Source: Methylobacterium mesophilicum
Lineage (GTDB): Bacteria > Pseudomonadota > Alphaproteobacteria > Rhizobiales > Beijerinckiaceae
Assembly: GCF_022179445.1 (NCBI RefSeq)
Contig: NZ_BPQU01000012.1
Span: 93,384 to 157,383, forward strand
Reading direction: 5' to 3'
DNA: 64,000 bases
A program made the translations under genes and the position numbers. Shown here piece after piece: positions 62,129-64,000 of the stretch (its first letter is position 1; each line of letters begins with the position of its first letter). The notes below the pieces were generated by a model that did not search any database, was not told where the DNA came from, and saw only the letters and a program-made list of their open reading frames with translations.

Positions 62129-63316
62129 ATGGACCTGATTACCACCACCGCCGCGCTGCACGACGTCTGCTCGCGTCTCGCCGAGCAACCCTTCGTGACC
62201 GTCGACACGGAGTTCATGCGCGAGACGACGTACTACCCGAAACTGTGCCTGATCCAGATCGCGGCACCGGATGGGACCGGCGTATTGGTCGATCCCCTGG
62301 CGGCGGGCATCGACCTGCAGCCGTTCATCGACCTGATGGCCGACGAGCGGACCGTGAAGGTCTTCCACTCGGCCCGCCAGGACCTCGAGATCATCTGGCT
62401 GATGGGCGGGATCCTGCCGCAGCCGTTCTTCGACACGCAGGTCGCCGCCATGGTCTGCGGCTACGGCGACTCCGTGTCGTACGAGCAGCTCGTCAACGAC
62501 GTGGCCAAGGCCAAGATCGACAAGTCCTCGCGGTTCACCGACTGGTCGCGGCGCCCGCTCTCCGAAGCCCAGCTCAGCTACGCCCTCTCGGACGTCACCC
62601 ATCTGGTGAAGGTCTACGAAGTCCTGGTCGCCGAGTTGCTGCGCACCGATCGCGGCGCCTGGCTCGATGAGGAGATGGCGGTTCTGACTTCGCCGGAAAC
62701 CTACCGGGCCGACCCGGCCCAGGCCTGGCGGCGGCTTTCCGGACGGATGCGCAAGCCCCGTGAGATCGCCGTGCTGATGGAGGTGGCGGCCTGGCGCGAG
62801 AGCGAAGCGCAGACCCGGAACGTCCCCCGCGGGCGCGTCCTGAAGGACGAGGCGGTGATCGACATCGCCTCGGCGGCGCCGCGCGGTGCCGAGGCCCTGG
62901 GCCGGCTGCGGACGATCCCGGCGGGGTTCGAGCGTTCGCGCACCGGAGCCGACATCCTGGCGGCCGTGGAGCGCGGCCTCACCCGGGACACCGGTGACAT
63001 CCGCATACCGGAGCGGATGCGCCGGAGCGGCGGCAACGGTGCCATCGTGGAATTGCTGAAGGTGCTGCTCAAGGCGGTGTGCGAATCCGAGGCCGTGGCG
63101 CCCAAGATCATCGCGACGGTGGACGATCTGGAGGCCATCGCAGACGACGACACCGCCGAGGTCGCCGCTCTGCAAGGCTGGCGCCGGACCCTGTTCGGCG
63201 ACAAGGCCCTGGCCCTGAAGCAGGGCCGCTTGGCCCTCTCGGTCGAGCACGGCCGCATCGTGGTCCGGGAGCTGGAGCCGACGAACGCGGCGGATCAGGC
63301 GGGCGTCGACGGCTAG
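62129..63316 (+). CDS. rnd: Ribonuclease D
   Basis: RNase D trims the 3' ends of tRNA precursors. The 395-residue protein has the DEDDy exonuclease motifs: Exo I VDTEFMRE, Exo [13 protein letters not shown], and Exo [12 protein letters not shown] with the catalytic Tyr and Asp. HRDC-like domains follow (WRRLSG, then [14 protein letters not shown], and the later helical part). ATG 62129 gives the family start [13 protein letters not shown]. It follows the WYL-like gene by 62 bases. Confidence 0.95.
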   Translation: MDLITTTAALHDVCSRLAEQPFVTVDTEFMRETTYYPKLCLIQIAAPDGTGVLVDPLAAGIDLQPFIDLMADERTVKVFHSARQDLEIIWLMGGILPQPFFDTQVAAMVCGYGDSVSYEQLVNDVAKAKIDKSSRFTDWSRRPLSEAQLSYALSDVTHLVKVYEVLVAELLRTDRGAWLDEEMAVLTSPETYRADPAQAWRRLSGRMRKPREIAVLMEVAAWRESEAQTRNVPRGRVLKDEAVIDIASAAPRGAEALGRLRTIPAGFERSRTGADILAAVERGLTRDTGDIRIPERMRRSGGNGAIVELLKVLLKAVCESEAVAPKIIATVDDLEAIADDDTAEVAALQGWRRTLFGDKALALKQGRLALSVEHGRIVVRELEPTNAADQAGVDG

Positions 63317-63654
63317 GGTTTCGGACGGGCGCTGCGACGGTGTTTGCTGCAACGGGTGCAGCCAGCAAGCGGCCACGCTTTCCCAGGCCGGTCCGAAAAC
63401 GGCCCGGTCGTCCCGGGATCACGGCGGAAGGATCTCCCTTCGCGCCTCGTCCACCGCTTACAAGCCGTGTGTCGGGCTGTGGCCCAGGCTAAGGCTGGCG
63501 TGCGGCCAGACCTGCCCGGGGCGTCTGAATCGATCGATCCCGGCGACGATGCGTTTGGCCGGTGGCTGCATCCAAACCATCGGGCCCGGCCCGAACTTGT
63601 CCGATCAGGTCAATCTGACCGACGAGCCAAGAAATCCCCTGCGCCGCGGGCGAT
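63317..63654. other. 338-base gap between rnd and the DUF2490 gene
   Basis: No gene is supported. An imperfect hairpin just after rnd (TTGCTGCA at 63344-63351 against TGCAGC and AGCAA to 63368) could be a weak terminator; there is no T-run. Short frames on both strands lack family matches. Confidence 0.45.
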
Positions 63655-64000
63655 CTAGTTCCGCACGAACAGGTTCAGCGACAGGATATGGTCGACTGCC
63701 ACGCCGCTGCCCGGCGCGCTGGCGGTTTGGTTGAGGTAGCCGATCTCGACCGTCGATCGTCCGCCGATCGGCACTTCCAGCCCCACGAAAGTGCGGATCC
63801 GATCGAAGCCGGCCCGCGCACCCCAATCCGTATCGTTCAAGGCCAAGAACGCCTCCGTCCAGCCAAGAGCTGCCACGCTTGTCGTCGCCTGCGTCAGCGG
63901 CACGGCGAAGCGCAGATTCTCGCGCAGGCGGAAGCCGACATCCCGCAGGGCGATCGCTTGAAGGGGATCAGGCGGTCTGAGTGACGATGGCTCTGAGGTA
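63655..64000 (-). CDS. DUF2490-family protein, 5' end outside the window
   Basis: The open frame reaches the window edge without a stop, giving the last 114 residues. It contains GFRLRENLRFAVPL, then ALGWTEAFLALNDTDWGARAGFDRIRTFVGLEVPI, STVEIGYLNQ, and ends HILSLNLFVRN, the pattern of DUF2490, predicted outer-membrane-type beta-structured proteins of unknown function. An internal GTG at 63903 is not the start because the family-like sequence continues upstream of it. Confidence 0.7.
   Translation of the reverse strand, partial: TSEPSSLRPPDPLQAIALRDVGFRLRENLRFAVPLTQATTSVAALGWTEAFLALNDTDWGARAGFDRIRTFVGLEVPIGGRSTVEIGYLNQTASAPGSGVAVDHILSLNLFVRN

Overview
This window reads as a chromosomal segment of a GC-rich alphaproteobacterium, most likely Methylobacterium or a close relative. 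The support is strongly GC-biased third codon positions, the gene sets and orders (sdhCDAB, petABC, gatCAB with an aspartyl-tRNA synthetase of the non-discriminating type, hdaA-ppk-ppx), and two families of intergenic palindromic repeats of a kind I associate with Methylobacterium. No methanol dehydrogenase, tRNA, rRNA, CRISPR array, insertion sequence or prophage is recognisable. The genus call is inference.

Layout. 0.2-2.5 kb: an S6-like ribosomal protein paralogue, a coiled-coil protein and guaA in one overlapping operon. 2.6-4.5 kb: a hipBA-type toxin-antitoxin island and a wrecked OmpA-like gene. 4.6-8.1 kb: trmO, a membrane-anchored SGNH hydrolase and a LysE/ArgO exporter on the minus strand, facing amn on the plus strand. 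8.2-10.3 kb: a glycine-rich secreted protein and a DASS-type anion permease. 10.4-14.6 kb: the succinate dehydrogenase operon, interrupted between sdhA and sdhB by a DUF433/PIN-like gene pair. 14.8-17.4 kb: an Inh-like lipoprotein and an ABC exporter. 17.6-20.4 kb: the cytochrome bc1 operon petABC, closed by a good terminator. 20.7-29.2 kb: mtnP, histidine genes (hisB, DUF2628, hisH, hisA, DUF29, hisF), a catalytically degenerate dihydroorotase, plsY, dprA, then ruvX facing them.

29.2-34.1 kb: a SUKH-type protein, a CtrA-box-like site, and gatC-gatA-(membrane protein)-gatB. 34.7-41.2 kb: accessory envelope and efflux functions (DUF2380-like secreted protein, LysE-family exporter, AaeBXA-like FUSC/DUF1656/HlyD pump, YfcG-like glutathione transferase, DUF2147). 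41.3-42.2 kb: a higBA-type module. 42.3-45.0 kb: ndk, a small secreted protein, purN and purM. 45.2-51.5 kb: an AI-2E-family permease, hdaA, ppk and ppx. 51.5-57.4 kb: an AT-rich island, a chemoreceptor, maeB, a hexapeptide acetyltransferase and DUF3297. 57.4-61.5 kb: acyltransferase, glycosyltransferase and aspS. 61.6-64 kb: a WYL-like protein, rnd, and the 3' part of a DUF2490 gene cut by the window edge.

Functional threads. Purine and nucleotide handling recurs (guaA, amn, mtnP, purM, purN, ndk, ppk, ppx). Respiration is represented by complexes II and III. GatCAB together with a non-discriminating AspRS implies tRNA-dependent Asn and/or Gln formation. Three toxin-antitoxin-like modules lie within 40 kb. 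Two of them (hipBA, higBA) have operators overlapping promoters placed so close to the first codon that leaderless transcripts are likely. The third has no visible promoter and sits inside the sdh operon. The least explained items are the S6 paralogue with its coiled-coil partner ahead of guaA, and the module inside sdh.
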